Of a stretch of 64,000 bases of DNA, positions 48,137 through 57,323 are shown in pieces (position 1 is the first letter of the stretch; every line of letters begins with the position of its first letter). The stretch comes from Pandoraea eparura (GTDB taxonomy: Bacteria > Pseudomonadota > Gammaproteobacteria > Burkholderiales > Burkholderiaceae), in contig NZ_CABPSH010000008.1 of assembly GCF_902459725.1 (NCBI RefSeq), positions 144,092 through 208,091 of the forward strand, read 5' to 3'. Position numbers and translations under genes: made by a program. Under the pieces are notes generated by a model. That model was given only the letters and a program-made list of their open reading frames with translations. It was not told the DNA's origin and searched no databases.

Positions 48137-49747
48137 TTAGTGAACGGAAGGTGGAGGGGGCACCGAACCCGTAGCGCCATTAGCGCCATTAGCGCCATCG
48201 GCGCTAGTAGCGCCCGTCGCGCTGGCCGGCGACGGCGCGACGGGCGGCGTGCGGGCAAGCGGTCCGCCCAGCGTGTCGGCGGCGGGTAAGTGCCGGCTGC
48301 CTCCGCCCAGCGCCGTGTAGAGCGACACGCGGGCGGAAAGCAACGCGCGTCGCGTCTGCACCGTCTGCTGCTCGATGGCGAGGAGATCGCGCTGGGCGTC
48401 GAGCACTTCGAGAAACGCGGCGGCGCCGTGGTCGTAGCGCAGCTTGGCGAGCCTTGCGCGCTCGGCCTGGGCATCCTGCGTGGCTTGCAGGATCGTGACC
48501 TGATCGGCCAGCCAGCGGCACGCGCTCAGGGCGTCGGCCACATCGCGGAATGCCTCCTGGATCGTCTTCTCGTAGTTCGCGACCGACGCCACGCGCCGGG
48601 CTTCGGCGAGGTCAAGATTGTTCACCAGGCGTCCGCCCTCGAAGATCGGCAGGCTGAGGCTCGGTGTGAATGTCCACGCGGCGCTGCCGGCCTTGAACAG
48701 GCCATCGAGCGCGCTGCTCGCGGTGCCTACCGACCCGGTGAGTGTGATCTGCGGGAAGAACGCCGCGCGCGCCGCGCCGATGTTGGCGTGCGCCGCACGC
48801 AGCTGATACTCGGCCGCGATGATGTCGGGCCGGTCTTCCAGCAACGACGACGGCAGGCCCGGGTCGAGATCGCGCATCAGGCGGGCGTCGTCAACCGAGG
48901 TGTCGAAGGTGCCGGGCGACGTATCGATCGGTGCGCCCACCAGCACTTGCAGCGCGTGGGCCTGTGCGGCGCGCTGTTGTTGCAGTTGCGCGACGAGCGC
49001 CCGGGCCTGTTGCCAGAGCGTGGTAACTTCGGTGAGATCGAGTTTCGAGGTCGAGCCGACCTGCTCGCGGCGCGTAAAGATGCGCAGCGACTCGGCACGG
49101 CTGTCGACCGTCTGCTGCGCCAGGGCGATGCGTTCGTCGAGTTCGCGCAGGCTCAGCCACGCTTGTGCGACTTGCGAGATCAGACTGAGCGCGAGTGCGC
49201 GTCGAGACGCATCGGACGCCAGGTAGTCGTCGAGCGCGGCATCCTTCAGGTTGCGGATGCGCCCCCAGAAGTCCAGCTCCCACGTCGACAGGCCGAGACC
49301 GACCTGATACTGGCTGCTGATATAAGGGTTGCCGGTCAGACTGAGATCACCGGGCAGGCGTTGACGTGTCTGGCTCGCCCCCGCACCAAGCGACGGAAAC
49401 TGGTCAGCGCGTTGAATCCCGTACACCGCTCGCGCTTGCTCGACACGGGCGAGCGCGACGCGCAGATCGCGATTGTTGGCCAACGCGGTCTCGATGAGGC
49501 CGCGCAACGGCGGATCGGAAAAATACTCACGCCAGTCGAGCCCGGACGCCGGTTGCGCGTCCATCGTGGCGAGGGACGTGCCGACATCGGGGGGCCACAC
49601 ATCGGCCACCGGAGGCGCCGGGCGCTCGTAGCGAGGCGCCATCGACAGACAGCCGCCCAACAGGGTCGTGACGAGCGCGGCAATTACGGGCGTCGCGGCG
49701 GAGTTCGCGACGCCCGAACGCTTGGGTGAATTGCACGGTTTCGCCAT
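48137..49747 (-). CDS. Outer-membrane efflux factor, NodT/TolC family lipoprotein
   Basis: A 536-aa outer-membrane channel subunit. The signal ends LLGGC, so the mature protein is lipidated as in NodT-type factors. Two repeated OEP modules form the coiled-coil tunnel, with markers [14 protein letters not shown] and [16 protein letters not shown]. The Ala/Asn-Gly tail is made from a 9-nt repeat. GGAGG precedes the ATG. It is first in the minus-strand order OMF, HlyD, RbbA-like, YhhJ-like. Confidence 0.92.
   Translation of the reverse strand: MAKPCNSPKRSGVANSAATPVIAALVTTLLGGCLSMAPRYERPAPPVADVWPPDVGTSLATMDAQPASGLDWREYFSDPPLRGLIETALANNRDLRVALARVEQARAVYGIQRADQFPSLGAGASQTRQRLPGDLSLTGNPYISSQYQVGLGLSTWELDFWGRIRNLKDAALDDYLASDASRRALALSLISQVAQAWLSLRELDERIALAQQTVDSRAESLRIFTRREQVGSTSKLDLTEVTTLWQQARALVAQLQQQRAAQAHALQVLVGAPIDTSPGTFDTSVDDARLMRDLDPGLPSSLLEDRPDIIAAEYQLRAAHANIGAARAAFFPQITLTGSVGTASSALDGLFKAGSAAWTFTPSLSLPIFEGGRLVNNLDLAEARRVASVANYEKTIQEAFRDVADALSACRWLADQVTILQATQDAQAERARLAKLRYDHGAAAFLEVLDAQRDLLAIEQQTVQTRRALLSARVSLYTALGGGSRHLPAADTLGGPLARTPPVAPSPASATGATSADGANGANGATGSVPPPPSVH
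48172..48198 (-). repeat. 9-nt tandem repeat in the outer-membrane factor tail
   Basis: Three perfect copies of TAGCGCCAT (plus-strand reading) encode the NGANGANGAT tail at the C-terminus. Confidence 0.92.
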
Positions 49748-49850
49748 AGAAGTTTCAACCTCCCGACGGACACTTCACTATAGCTCGGCGACGCCGCAGG
49801 GCGTATACGGGAGGGGGCGAAAATGGCGAACCATTGTGCTAAATCAACAA

Positions 49851-49890
49851 GGGCTCCGAGTCGAGGATCGATTCGGAGCCCTGCTTATTC
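49851..49890 (-). terminator. Terminator-like hairpin downstream of trpE
   Basis: GGGCTCCGA and TCGGAGCCC form a nine-base stem that continues past one mismatch. On the minus strand it is followed by TTGTTGATTT. It lies about 110 nt after the trpE stop and before the efflux operon promoter region. Confidence 0.65.
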
Positions 49891-49994
49891 ATCCATCGTG
49901 TACAGGCAATATCACCGAAGTCGTGGCGTCTCGAAAAGTCGCGGGCGTGACATCGGCGTCGAGGCGCGGCGTGCGAAGCGCCTCGCCTCGGGGA

Positions 49995-51500
49995 TCAGTA
50001 CTCGGCGTCCAGACCGTCCTGCACCTGTTCAGCCGCACGCAGCACGGCGCGGGCCTTGTTCTCCGTTTCTTGCCATTCGGATTCTGGAACCGAGTCGGCC
50101 ACGATGCCGGCCGCGGCCTGCACATAGAGATTGCCGTCCTTGACGACGCCGGTGCGAATGGCGATGGCGACATCCATTTCGCCGCCGAACGAGAGATAGC
50201 CGACCGCACCGCCGTAAAGGCCGCGCTTGACCGGCTCGAGTTCGTCGATCAGCTCCATGGCGCGAATCTTCGGCGCGCCGGTGAGCGTGCCGGCCGGGAA
50301 CGTCGCGCGCAGCACGTCGATGTTCGACAGACCCGGTTGCAGACGGCCTTCCACGGAACTCACGATGTGCTGCACATGCGAGTACTTCTCGATCACCATC
50401 TTGTCGGTGACGGCGACGGTGCCCGTCTGGGCGATGCGGCCCACATCGTTGCGCGCCAGATCGATGAGCATGACGTGCTCGGCGATTTCCTTCGGATCTC
50501 CAAGCAATTCGGTGGCCAGTTCGGCGTCGCGCTCGGGCGTGGCGCCGCGCGGACGCGTGCCGGCCAGCGGGCGAATCGTCACGATTTCCTGTTCGCCGTC
50601 GGGCGTTTGCCGACGCTCCTGCCGCACGAGGATCTCGGGCGACGCACCCACCACCTGGAAGTCGCCGAAATTGTAGAAGTACATGTACGGCGACGGATTG
50701 AGCGAGCGCAGGGCACGGTAGAGCGAGAGCGGGGCATCGCGATAGGGCTTGATGAGACGCTGGCCGACTTGCACCTGCATCAATTCGCCGGCGGCGATGG
50801 CCTCCTTGGCCTTCGCCACGGCCGCGAGATAGTCCGGCTTGGCGAATTCGCGGAAGGTTTCGGTACGCACGCTGCCGGACGTGACCGGCGCATCGACCGG
50901 CGCCTTCAGGCGGGCGCGCAGCTCGCGCAGACGCAAGCGGGCTTTCGAGAAGGCTTCGGGCTGCGTGGGATCCGCGTAGATGATCAGGTAGAGCTTGCCG
51001 GTCAGGTTGTCGATCACGGCCAGTTCTTCCGTGAGCAGCAACTGAATGTCGGGCAGGTTCAGGTCGTCGTGCGGCGTGGTGTGCGCCAGCTTCTTCTCGA
51101 TATAGCGCACGGCGTCGTAGCCGAAGTAGCCCGCGAGACCGCCGCAAAAGCGCGGCATGCCCGGGCGCAGGGCCACCTTGAAGCGCGCCTGGAACTGCGT
51201 GATGAACTTGAGCGGATCGCCGTCGTGCGTCTCGACGACGACGCCGTCGCGCACGACTTCGGTCTTCGGGCCGAAGCTGCGCAGCAGGGTGTGGGCCGAC
51301 AGACCGATGAACGAGTAGCGCCCGAAGCGTTCGCCGCCGACCACCGATTCGAGCAGGAAGGTGTTCGCACCGCGCCGGTCACCCAGCGCGAGCTTCAAAT
51401 ACAGCGAGAGCGGCGTGTCGAGATCCGCCAGCGCCTCGGCGATCAGCGGAATGCGGTTGAAGCCTTGGTTGGCCAGCGATTTGAATTCGAGTTCGGTCAT
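49995..51500 (-). CDS. trpE: Anthranilate synthase component I
   Basis: A 501-aa chorismate-using enzyme. It includes family blocks IRPLAGTRPRGATPERD, ELLGDPKEIAEHVMLIDLARNDVG, GRLQPGLSNIDVLRATFPAGTLTGAPKIRAMELIDELE and the N-terminal ESVVGGERFGRYSFIG, where the feedback-site Ser normally lies in the ExxxxxRYS region. TrpE combines with TrpG to make anthranilate. It is third after rpe and gph on the minus strand, separated from gph by 385 nt that hold a leader ORF. trpG is not adjacent. Confidence 0.96.
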   Translation of the reverse strand: MTELEFKSLANQGFNRIPLIAEALADLDTPLSLYLKLALGDRRGANTFLLESVVGGERFGRYSFIGLSAHTLLRSFGPKTEVVRDGVVVETHDGDPLKFITQFQARFKVALRPGMPRFCGGLAGYFGYDAVRYIEKKLAHTTPHDDLNLPDIQLLLTEELAVIDNLTGKLYLIIYADPTQPEAFSKARLRLRELRARLKAPVDAPVTSGSVRTETFREFAKPDYLAAVAKAKEAIAAGELMQVQVGQRLIKPYRDAPLSLYRALRSLNPSPYMYFYNFGDFQVVGASPEILVRQERRQTPDGEQEIVTIRPLAGTRPRGATPERDAELATELLGDPKEIAEHVMLIDLARNDVGRIAQTGTVAVTDKMVIEKYSHVQHIVSSVEGRLQPGLSNIDVLRATFPAGTLTGAPKIRAMELIDELEPVKRGLYGGAVGYLSFGGEMDVAIAIRTGVVKDGNLYVQAAAGIVADSVPESEWQETENKARAVLRAAEQVQDGLDAEY

Positions 51501-51723
51501 ATTGCACTCTGCCTGCAAGTTTTGCCGGCGGGCGGTCCCGCAAAATCGGCGTGGATTGGCGTTGAGAATACCTGAGTCGTGTCGGGGTGGGGTGCTGACC
51601 CACGTCTAGCCACGGTGAACGCGCGCGCCTGGACGAAGCGATGGCGCTTGCCGCGGCTCGGCGAACCCGCGCGCTGTGCGAGACAGCGCGCCGAGATATG
51701 ACGTCTTGGGAACAACAACGATG

Positions 51724-51755
51724 CAAGAAACGGGTTGCTGAAGACGAACTTCAGC
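51724..51755 (-). terminator. Attenuator-like terminator in the trpE leader
   Basis: GCTGAAG-TTCGT-CTTCAGC, followed on the minus strand by AACCCGTTTCTTG. The stem is short and the U-tract imperfect. It stands 25 nt after the stop of the Trp-rich leader ORF, where a trp attenuator would be. Confidence 0.55.
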
Positions 51756-51779
51756 GGTCCCGGCCACCCCTTGGAGGGT

Positions 51780-51854
51780 TCAGCAGGACCAGCGTCGCCA
51801 GGGCCAGGCCCCCCGGTCGATCACGCTCAGACTCCGTTTCTTGTTCAGGAACAT
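51780..51854 (-). CDS. Trp-rich leader peptide of trpE
   Basis: A 24-codon ORF beginning MFLNKKRSLSV, with a Trp cluster WPWRRW just before the end and a TGA stop. Three Trp in six residues ahead of trpE is the signature of a trp attenuation leader: ribosome stalling at these codons when charged tRNA-Trp is scarce would favour the antiterminator. No strong ribosome site precedes the ATG. The ORF starts 31 nt after the gph stop, so it can be read from the rpe-gph transcript as well. Confidence 0.7.
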   Translation of the reverse strand: MFLNKKRSLSVIDRGAWPWRRWSC

Positions 51855-51885
51855 GCGCTTGAATGCAATGTGGAAGATGGCGAAT

Positions 51886-52602
51886 TCAGCTCGCCAGCGC
51901 GGGCGTTGCCTTGGGCAGAATCGCCCGGGCGGCGCCCAGAATTGAGCCGACTATACCATCCGTGTCGATCGTTTGTACAGATTCGCCATGGTTGTAGCCA
52001 TAAGGCACGGTCAGCGACCGGCAACCTGCCGCCCGAGCTGCCTGTGCATCGTTGCCCGAGTCTCCGATCAGCACGGCTTGCGCCGGCGACACGCCGAAGA
52101 CTTCGCACGCCTTGACGAGCGGCATCGGGTCAGGCTTGCGCTTGGGCCAGGAATCGCCGCCGTACACAAGGTCGAACTGCTCGGACAGGTCGTAATGCGC
52201 CAGCAGCGCCACCGCGAAGCGATGCTGCTTGTTGGTGATGCAGGCCACGGGCAGACCGGCCGCGCGCAGGGCCGCCAGCCCTTCGCGAACTTCCGGGTAG
52301 AGCGCCGTGTTCGCGCCGTTGATCGACGTGTAGACGGCTTCGTACTTGTCCTGCGCCCGATCGAACAGGTCGTCGATGTCGGTGTCGGCAAAGCGCTCGG
52401 CGAGGGTCTTGCGCACGAGATTGGCGGTGCCCTTGCCCACGAACGTCATCAGGCGTTCGGTCGGCACGGGCGCCGCGCCCAGTTCGGCCAGCATGGCGTT
52501 CAGCGCGACCCCGAAGTCGCCCGCCGTGTCGACGAGCGTGCCGTCGAGGTCGATCAGCACCGCCCGGATGCCATTCAGTTGAAGGTCCTGGGTATCGGTC
52601 AT
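51886..52602 (-). CDS. gph: Phosphoglycolate phosphatase
   Basis: A 238-aa haloacid-dehalogenase hydrolase. Motif I is [11 protein letters not shown] with nucleophile Asp, motif [10 protein letters not shown], motif III Lys in [11 protein letters not shown], and motif [16 protein letters not shown]. It removes phosphate from 2-phosphoglycolate. Its start overlaps the rpe stop by 4 nt. The rpe-gph pair upstream of trpE is a common betaproteobacterial arrangement. Confidence 0.93.
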   Translation of the reverse strand: MTDTQDLQLNGIRAVLIDLDGTLVDTAGDFGVALNAMLAELGAAPVPTERLMTFVGKGTANLVRKTLAERFADTDIDDLFDRAQDKYEAVYTSINGANTALYPEVREGLAALRAAGLPVACITNKQHRFAVALLAHYDLSEQFDLVYGGDSWPKRKPDPMPLVKACEVFGVSPAQAVLIGDSGNDAQAARAAGCRSLTVPYGYNHGESVQTIDTDGIVGSILGAARAILPKATPALAS

Positions 52603-53279
52603 GCCATGCTCGCCAGTTGTGCGCGCATCTGGTCGATGACCGCCTTGTAGTCGGGTTTGCCGAAGATGGCCGACCCGGCGACGAACGTGTCCGCCCCGGC
52701 GGCGGCGATCTCGGCGATGTTCTCGACCTTCACGCCGCCATCGATTTCCAGACGGATCTCACGACCGGTCTCGGCCGTGTAGGCGTCGATGCGCGCGCGC
52801 ACGGCGCGCAGCTTGTTGAGCGCCTCGGGAAGGAACGACTGGCCGCCGAAGCCGGGGTTCACCGACATGACGAGCACCATGTCCAGACGATCCATCACGT
52901 GGTCGAGGTAGTGCAGCGGCGTGCCCGGGTTGAACACGAGACCGGCTTTGCAGCCGTTGTCGCGAATCAGCGAGAGCGTGCGGTCGACGTGGTCCGACGC
53001 TTCCGGGTGGAACGTGATCAGGTTGGCACCGGCTTTCGCGAAATCGGGCACGATGCGATCGACCGGGCGTACCATCAGATGCACGTCGATGGGCACGTCC
53101 ACGTGCGGGCGGATCGCCTCGCACACCATCGGGCCGATGGTCAGGTTGGGAACGTAATGGTTGTCCATCACGTCGAAGTGAATCCAGTCGGCACCTGCCG
53201 CCACGACGTTACGGACTTCTTCGCCCAGCCGGGCAAAGTCGGCGGACAGGATGCTGGGGGCGATACAGAATTGCGTCAT
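52599..53279 (-). CDS. rpe: Ribulose-phosphate 3-epimerase
   Basis: A 226-aa TIM barrel of the pentose-phosphate pathway. It shows [51 protein letters not shown] and EIDGGV, which hold the metal ligands and catalytic Asp residues. The ATG at 53279 gives the standard length. First gene of the rpe-gph-trpE unit, divergent from apaG. Confidence 0.96.
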   Translation of the reverse strand: MTQFCIAPSILSADFARLGEEVRNVVAAGADWIHFDVMDNHYVPNLTIGPMVCEAIRPHVDVPIDVHLMVRPVDRIVPDFAKAGANLITFHPEASDHVDRTLSLIRDNGCKAGLVFNPGTPLHYLDHVMDRLDMVLVMSVNPGFGGQSFLPEALNKLRAVRARIDAYTAETGREIRLEIDGGVKVENIAEIAAAGADTFVAGSAIFGKPDYKAVIDQMRAQLASMA

Positions 53280-53482
53280 GGCGGGGCGGGCGAAGGGCGT
53301 CAAAAGCGACATTTTAAAGCTTTCGCATGACGCCTGCCGGGTGTGGGCCGAACCGGCGGGCATCGGCACCCCTCGAATCGGTTGCGCACTGGCGTCTTTG
53401 CCGGTTGCGACCCGCGACGACTTGCCGCAGAATGCGTTGCAAAACGCCACCAGAGAGCCCGCATGCGCAACAGGAACACCCG

Positions 53483-53857
53483 ATGAGCCAGTACGAATTT
53501 ACCGTCACCGTGCGCCCGCAATACCTCCCGGAGCAATCGGAACCGGACCGGCAGCAATTCGCCTTCGCCTACACGATCACGATTCGCAACAGCGGGGAGG
53601 TGCCGGCGCAACTGATCTCGCGGCATTGGGTGATTACCGACGGCGACAATCATGTGCAGGAGGTCAACGGCCTGGGCGTGGTCGGCCATCAGCCGTTTCT
53701 GCAACCCGGCGAGCAGTTCGAGTACACGAGTTGGGCGATGGTCGCCACGCCAGTCGGCACCATGCGCGGCGAGTACTTCTGCGTGGCCGAGGATGGCACG
53801 CGTTTCGACGTGCCCATTGCCGAATTCGCGCTGACCATGCCGCGCACGTTGCACTGA
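53483..53857 (+). CDS. apaG: ApaG domain protein (Co2+/Mg2+ efflux protein family)
   Basis: A 124-aa beta-sandwich protein. Family blocks [51 protein letters not shown] and [10 protein letters not shown] are intact. ApaG is linked by genetics in enterics to cation homeostasis; the biochemical role is unclear. It stands as a single gene divergent from rpe. Confidence 0.95.
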   Translation: MSQYEFTVTVRPQYLPEQSEPDRQQFAFAYTITIRNSGEVPAQLISRHWVITDGDNHVQEVNGLGVVGHQPFLQPGEQFEYTSWAMVATPVGTMRGEYFCVAEDGTRFDVPIAEFALTMPRTLH

Positions 53858-53884
53858 GCCGGGCATGCGCGCAGCGTTCGGGCG

Positions 53885-54136
53885 TCAGCGGCGGTCATCG
53901 GACCAGTCTTCGCGGTTGAGCGGGTCCTCGGCCGCGCGGGCGGCGGCGTCCCGATCCCTCGGGTCCACCGGGTCGACGGTGTCGCTCGGCATCGGCCGGA
54001 TCGCGCGCATCTGGCGAACCCTGCGTTTGGGCGACGGCTTGCGACGCAACACCACAATCGCGGCGACGATCGCGATCGCCAGCAACACCTCCGGCAAGAC
54101 CAGCAAGGCCGGATATTCATCGAACAGATTACCCAT
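53885..54136 (-). CDS. Small single-pass membrane protein next to mltA
   Basis: An 83-aa protein with one hydrophobic helix (ALLVLPEVLLAIAIVAAIVVL, about 10-30) and an acidic/basic tail rich in Asp and Arg. AGGAAG precedes the ATG. Its start codon overlaps that of the divergent mltA by 2 nt, so at least one start may be mis-set. Function unknown. Confidence 0.55.
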   Translation of the reverse strand: MGNLFDEYPALLVLPEVLLAIAIVAAIVVLRRKPSPKRRVRQMRAIRPMPSDTVDPVDPRDRDAAARAAEDPLNREDWSDDRR

Positions 54137-55277
54137 GACGCTCTTCCTGACGAAGTTCGGGCGGTGGCGCGCCGGCCGGGGCCTGGCGTTCGCCGCGTTT
54201 GCCGCATTGCTCTACGGTTGTTCGAGTGTGCCTCCGACGAGCCCGTCTCGTCCAGGCACGCCGCCGTCAACCGTGGCGACACCTCCCTCCGGCGCGGGTC
54301 GCATGCAGGCCGTGTCGTGGTCGCAGGTCGATGGCTGGCAGGACGACTCGCTCATCGGCGCGCGCCTCGCGCTCGCCCAGAGCTGCGTGAAGCTGGGACG
54401 TCAGACGAACTGGCAACCTGCCTGCCGCGCGTCCGAGCATATCGACGATCTGGACCCGGCCGCGGTCAGGCAGTTCTTCGAGCAGTACTTTACGCCGTTT
54501 CGCATTGCCAACGCCGACGGCACGCAGACGGGCCTGATCACGGGCTACTACGAGCCGTTGCTGCACGGCTCGCGCGTGCGTGGCGGCGTGTATCAGACAC
54601 CGCTCTACAAATGGCCGACCGGCCGGCGCGCCGGATCGCTGCCCGCCCGTGCAGAACTCATGCGCAGCGGCATTCTGCGCGGTCACGAGCTGGTGTACGT
54701 CGACGACCCCGTCGAGGCGTTCTTCCTGCAGGTGCAAGGCTCGGGCCAGGTGCTGCTCGACGACGGCACCATCATGCGCGTGGGCTACGCGGGCAACAAC
54801 GACCAGCCGTACAAGTCGATTGGCCGCTGGCTGATCGATCATGGCGAGATTACGCCCGCGCAGGCGACGATGCAGGGCATTCGCGCGTGGGCGCGTGCCA
54901 ATCCGACGCGCGTCGACGCCTTGCTCGATGTGAACCCGCGCTTCGTTTTCTTCCGCGAAATGCCGAATCACGGCGTGGGCGGCATCGAGGGACCGGTGGG
55001 CGCCTTGGGCGTGCCGCTCACGGCGGAGCGCTCGATTGCCGTGGATCCGGCCTCGATTCCGCTGGGCAGCCCGGTGTTCCTCGCGACGACGCGTCCGCCG
55101 TTCGGCGCCCAGGCGAATGCGCCGATCAACCGCCTGATGTTCGCGCAGGACACCGGCAGCGCGATCAAGGGCGGTGTGCGCGCCGACTTCTTCTGGGGAT
55201 TGGGCGATGACGCCGGCGATCTGGCCGGACGCATGCGCCAGAGCGGCCGGATGTGGGTGTTCCTGCCGAATCGGTGA
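54135..55277 (+). CDS. mltA: Membrane-bound lytic transglycosylase A
   Basis: A 380-aa murein hydrolase lipoprotein. The signal ends LLYGCSS, giving a lipidated Cys. The MltA domain includes ITGYYEPLLHGSRV, VFLQVQGSG-type FFLQVQGSGQVLL and the C-terminal 3D domain AQDTGSAIKGGVRADFFWG with the catalytic Asp. It cleaves glycan strands with formation of 1,6-anhydromuramic acid. The ATG at 54135 has no clear ribosome site. Confidence 0.93.
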   Translation: MTLFLTKFGRWRAGRGLAFAAFAALLYGCSSVPPTSPSRPGTPPSTVATPPSGAGRMQAVSWSQVDGWQDDSLIGARLALAQSCVKLGRQTNWQPACRASEHIDDLDPAAVRQFFEQYFTPFRIANADGTQTGLITGYYEPLLHGSRVRGGVYQTPLYKWPTGRRAGSLPARAELMRSGILRGHELVYVDDPVEAFFLQVQGSGQVLLDDGTIMRVGYAGNNDQPYKSIGRWLIDHGEITPAQATMQGIRAWARANPTRVDALLDVNPRFVFFREMPNHGVGGIEGPVGALGVPLTAERSIAVDPASIPLGSPVFLATTRPPFGAQANAPINRLMFAQDTGSAIKGGVRADFFWGLGDDAGDLAGRMRQSGRMWVFLPNR

Positions 55278-55340
55278 GCGTCACTGACGGTCGGTGACGG
55301 TCGGGCGTCAATGAAAACCGCCCGCAAAGGGTGAACTGAA

Positions 55341-55380
55341 CCCCAAGGGTCGGACAGGGATCCGACCCTTGGGGTTTTTC
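55341..55380 (+). terminator. Intrinsic terminator of mltA
   Basis: CCCCAAGGGTCGGA and TCCGACCCTTGGGG form a perfect 14-bp stem with a six-base loop followed by TTTTTC. It stands between convergent mltA and paaK. Confidence 0.93.
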
Positions 55381-55429
55381 ATGACGAAGCCCGACGAGCG
55401 TTTGTCGTCGTGCCGGACCCTATCAGGGC

Positions 55430-56725
55430 TCAGCGCACCCGCTTGTCCAGAACCCGGCGTGCCTTGCCCACCGAGCGCTCGATGCCGCCGACCGGCTTCA
55501 CGCGCACCGCGCACGACACGCCGATGAGCGTCTTGATGTCGCGCTTGAGTTCGCCGCCCGCCGATTGCAGGGCCGCGTCGTCATGGCAGCCGGCGGCCGC
55601 CTCGACCTCAACGGCCATCGTGTCCATCGGACCCTCTTTGTCGAGGATGATCTGATAGTGCGGTGAGAGCACCGGCTGGCGCAGCAGCAGTTCCTCGATC
55701 TGCGACGGGAAGACGTTCACGCCGCGAATGATCATCATGTCGTCGGAGCGGCCGGTGATCTTCTCCATGCGGCGCATCGTGCGCGCCGTGCCCGGCAGCA
55801 GACGCGTGAGATCGCGCGTGCGGTAGCGGATGATCGGCAGTGCTTCCTTCGTGAGCGAGGTGAACACCAACTCGCCGAACTCGCCGTCGGGCAGCACCTC
55901 TCCGGTCTGCGGATCGATGATCTCGGGGTAGAAGTGATCTTCCCAGATCGTCGGGCCGTCCTTGGTCTCGGCACATTCGCTGGCAACCCCCGGGCCCATC
56001 ACTTCCGACAGACCGTAGATGTCGACCGCATCGATCCCCATGCGCTTCTCGATGGCCGAGCGCATGTCGTTCGTCCACGGTTCCGCGCCGAAGATGCCGA
56101 TGCGCAGCGACGATTCGGCGGCCACCATGCCCTGACGCTCGAGTTCGTCGGCAATCGCGAGCATGTAGCTCGGCGTGACCATGATGATGTCCGGCTTGAA
56201 GTCCTGGATCAGTTGCACCTGCTTCTCGGTCTGGCCGCCGCCGAACGGGATCACCGTCAAGCCGGCACGCTCGGCGCCGTAGTGCGCCCCGAGACCGCCC
56301 GTGAACAGACCGTAGCCGTAGCTGACATGCACCTTGTCGCCGCGTCGTGCGCCGGCGGCACGGATCGAGCGCGCCACCAGATCGGCCCACGTGCTGATGT
56401 CGTTGGCCGTGTAGCCCACGACCGTCGGCTTGCCCGTCGTCCCCGAGGACGCATGCACGCGCGAGACCTGCTCCATCGGCACGGCGAACATGCCGAACGG
56501 ATAGCTGTCGCGCAGATCCTGCTTCGTCGTGAACGGAAATTTGGCCAGATCGGCCAGCGAGGTCAAATCGTCCGGGTGGACGCCGGCCTCGTCGAACTTC
56601 CGGCGATACACCGGCGAATTCTCATAGGCATGCCGCAACGTCGTCTTCAGACGGTCGAGCTGAAGGGCGCGCAGTTCGTCGAGGCTCGCTTTCTCGATCG
56701 GCTCGAGCGGCAAGGCGGTGGTCAT
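55430..56725 (-). CDS. paaK: Phenylacetate-CoA ligase
   Basis: A 431-aa adenylate-forming enzyme that activates phenylacetate to phenylacetyl-CoA, the entry step of aerobic phenylacetate degradation. The AMP-binding loop is ASSGTTGKPTVVGYT near residue 93, and YGLSEVMGPGVASEC and RSDDMMIIRGVNVFPSQIE are family marks. Last gene of the minus-strand paaN-J-G-I-K run. Confidence 0.96.
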   Translation of the reverse strand: MTTALPLEPIEKASLDELRALQLDRLKTTLRHAYENSPVYRRKFDEAGVHPDDLTSLADLAKFPFTTKQDLRDSYPFGMFAVPMEQVSRVHASSGTTGKPTVVGYTANDISTWADLVARSIRAAGARRGDKVHVSYGYGLFTGGLGAHYGAERAGLTVIPFGGGQTEKQVQLIQDFKPDIIMVTPSYMLAIADELERQGMVAAESSLRIGIFGAEPWTNDMRSAIEKRMGIDAVDIYGLSEVMGPGVASECAETKDGPTIWEDHFYPEIIDPQTGEVLPDGEFGELVFTSLTKEALPIIRYRTRDLTRLLPGTARTMRRMEKITGRSDDMMIIRGVNVFPSQIEELLLRQPVLSPHYQIILDKEGPMDTMAVEVEAAAGCHDDAALQSAGGELKRDIKTLIGVSCAVRVKPVGGIERSVGKARRVLDKRVR

Positions 56726-56824
56726 GACTGTCTCCTTGGGTCTGGCTACTGACTACTACTGATACTCACTAATACCTTGGTGTCTCGCGAACCCGTGTCG
56801 GGATACGCGTGCTGCCGGGACGCG

Positions 56825-57283
56825 TCAGACGACGTTGCCCTTGATCTGTGCGGACTTGCCGCGGAACATCGCGACGGCTTCACCAGCCGAGTTCGTCAAG
56901 CGAATGTCGTAGATGCCGTGACGCCCCGAGAGCACCTGCTCCTGCGCCTCGGCTGTGAGCGTGTCGCCCCCCGAGACCGGCTTCAGGAATTCGATGCTGC
57001 ACCCGGCGGCCACCGTATTGATGTTGTAGCTGTTGCACGCGAATGCAAACGTCGAGTCGGCCAGCGTGAACATCAGGCCGCCGTGACAGATGGCGTGGCC
57101 GTTGAGGAATTCGTCGCGGATACGCATCGTCATGCGGGCATAGCCCGGACGCACTTCCTGCAACTCCATGCCGAGCCACTGGCTCGCGCGGTCACTGCGG
57201 TACATGGCCTCGCCCGTGGCGTGGGCGAGTTCGTCCGGGGTCATCTCACTGGTTGCCTTGGGGGCGGGGGCGGTCAGGCTCAT
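56825..57283 (-). CDS. paaI: Hydroxyphenylacetyl-CoA thioesterase PaaI
   Basis: A 152-aa hot-dog thioesterase. It contains NGHAICHGGLMFTLADSTFAFA, with the family Asn/Gly and catalytic Asp. PaaI hydrolyses dead-end CoA esters and rescues CoA in the paa pathway. It lies between paaG and paaK with short gaps. Confidence 0.93.
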   Translation of the reverse strand: MSLTAPAPKATSEMTPDELAHATGEAMYRSDRASQWLGMELQEVRPGYARMTMRIRDEFLNGHAICHGGLMFTLADSTFAFACNSYNINTVAAGCSIEFLKPVSGGDTLTAEAQEQVLSGRHGIYDIRLTNSAGEAVAMFRGKSAQIKGNVV

Positions 57284-57323
57284 CGTGTCTCTCGTCTTGT
57301 CGTTTTGTCGTCGGGGCGGTCGG

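Larger units (their letters stand above)
51501..51885 (-). promoter_or_regulatory. trpE leader region
   Basis: This 385-nt gap contains the Trp-rich leader ORF (51780-51854), the terminator-like hairpin (51737-51755) and about 235 nt of further leader before the trpE ATG in which I see no other element. An alternative pairing is visible: GGTCC beside the last leader Trp codon can pair with GGACC before the terminator, enclosing ACCC/GGGT. Confidence 0.55.

Noticed and set aside
37650..49850. The 12-kb block between the trp gene groups as a mobile element
   Set aside because: No integrase, insertion sequence, tRNA target or flanking direct repeats are visible, and base composition looks like the neighbours, so only the displaced gene order is claimed.
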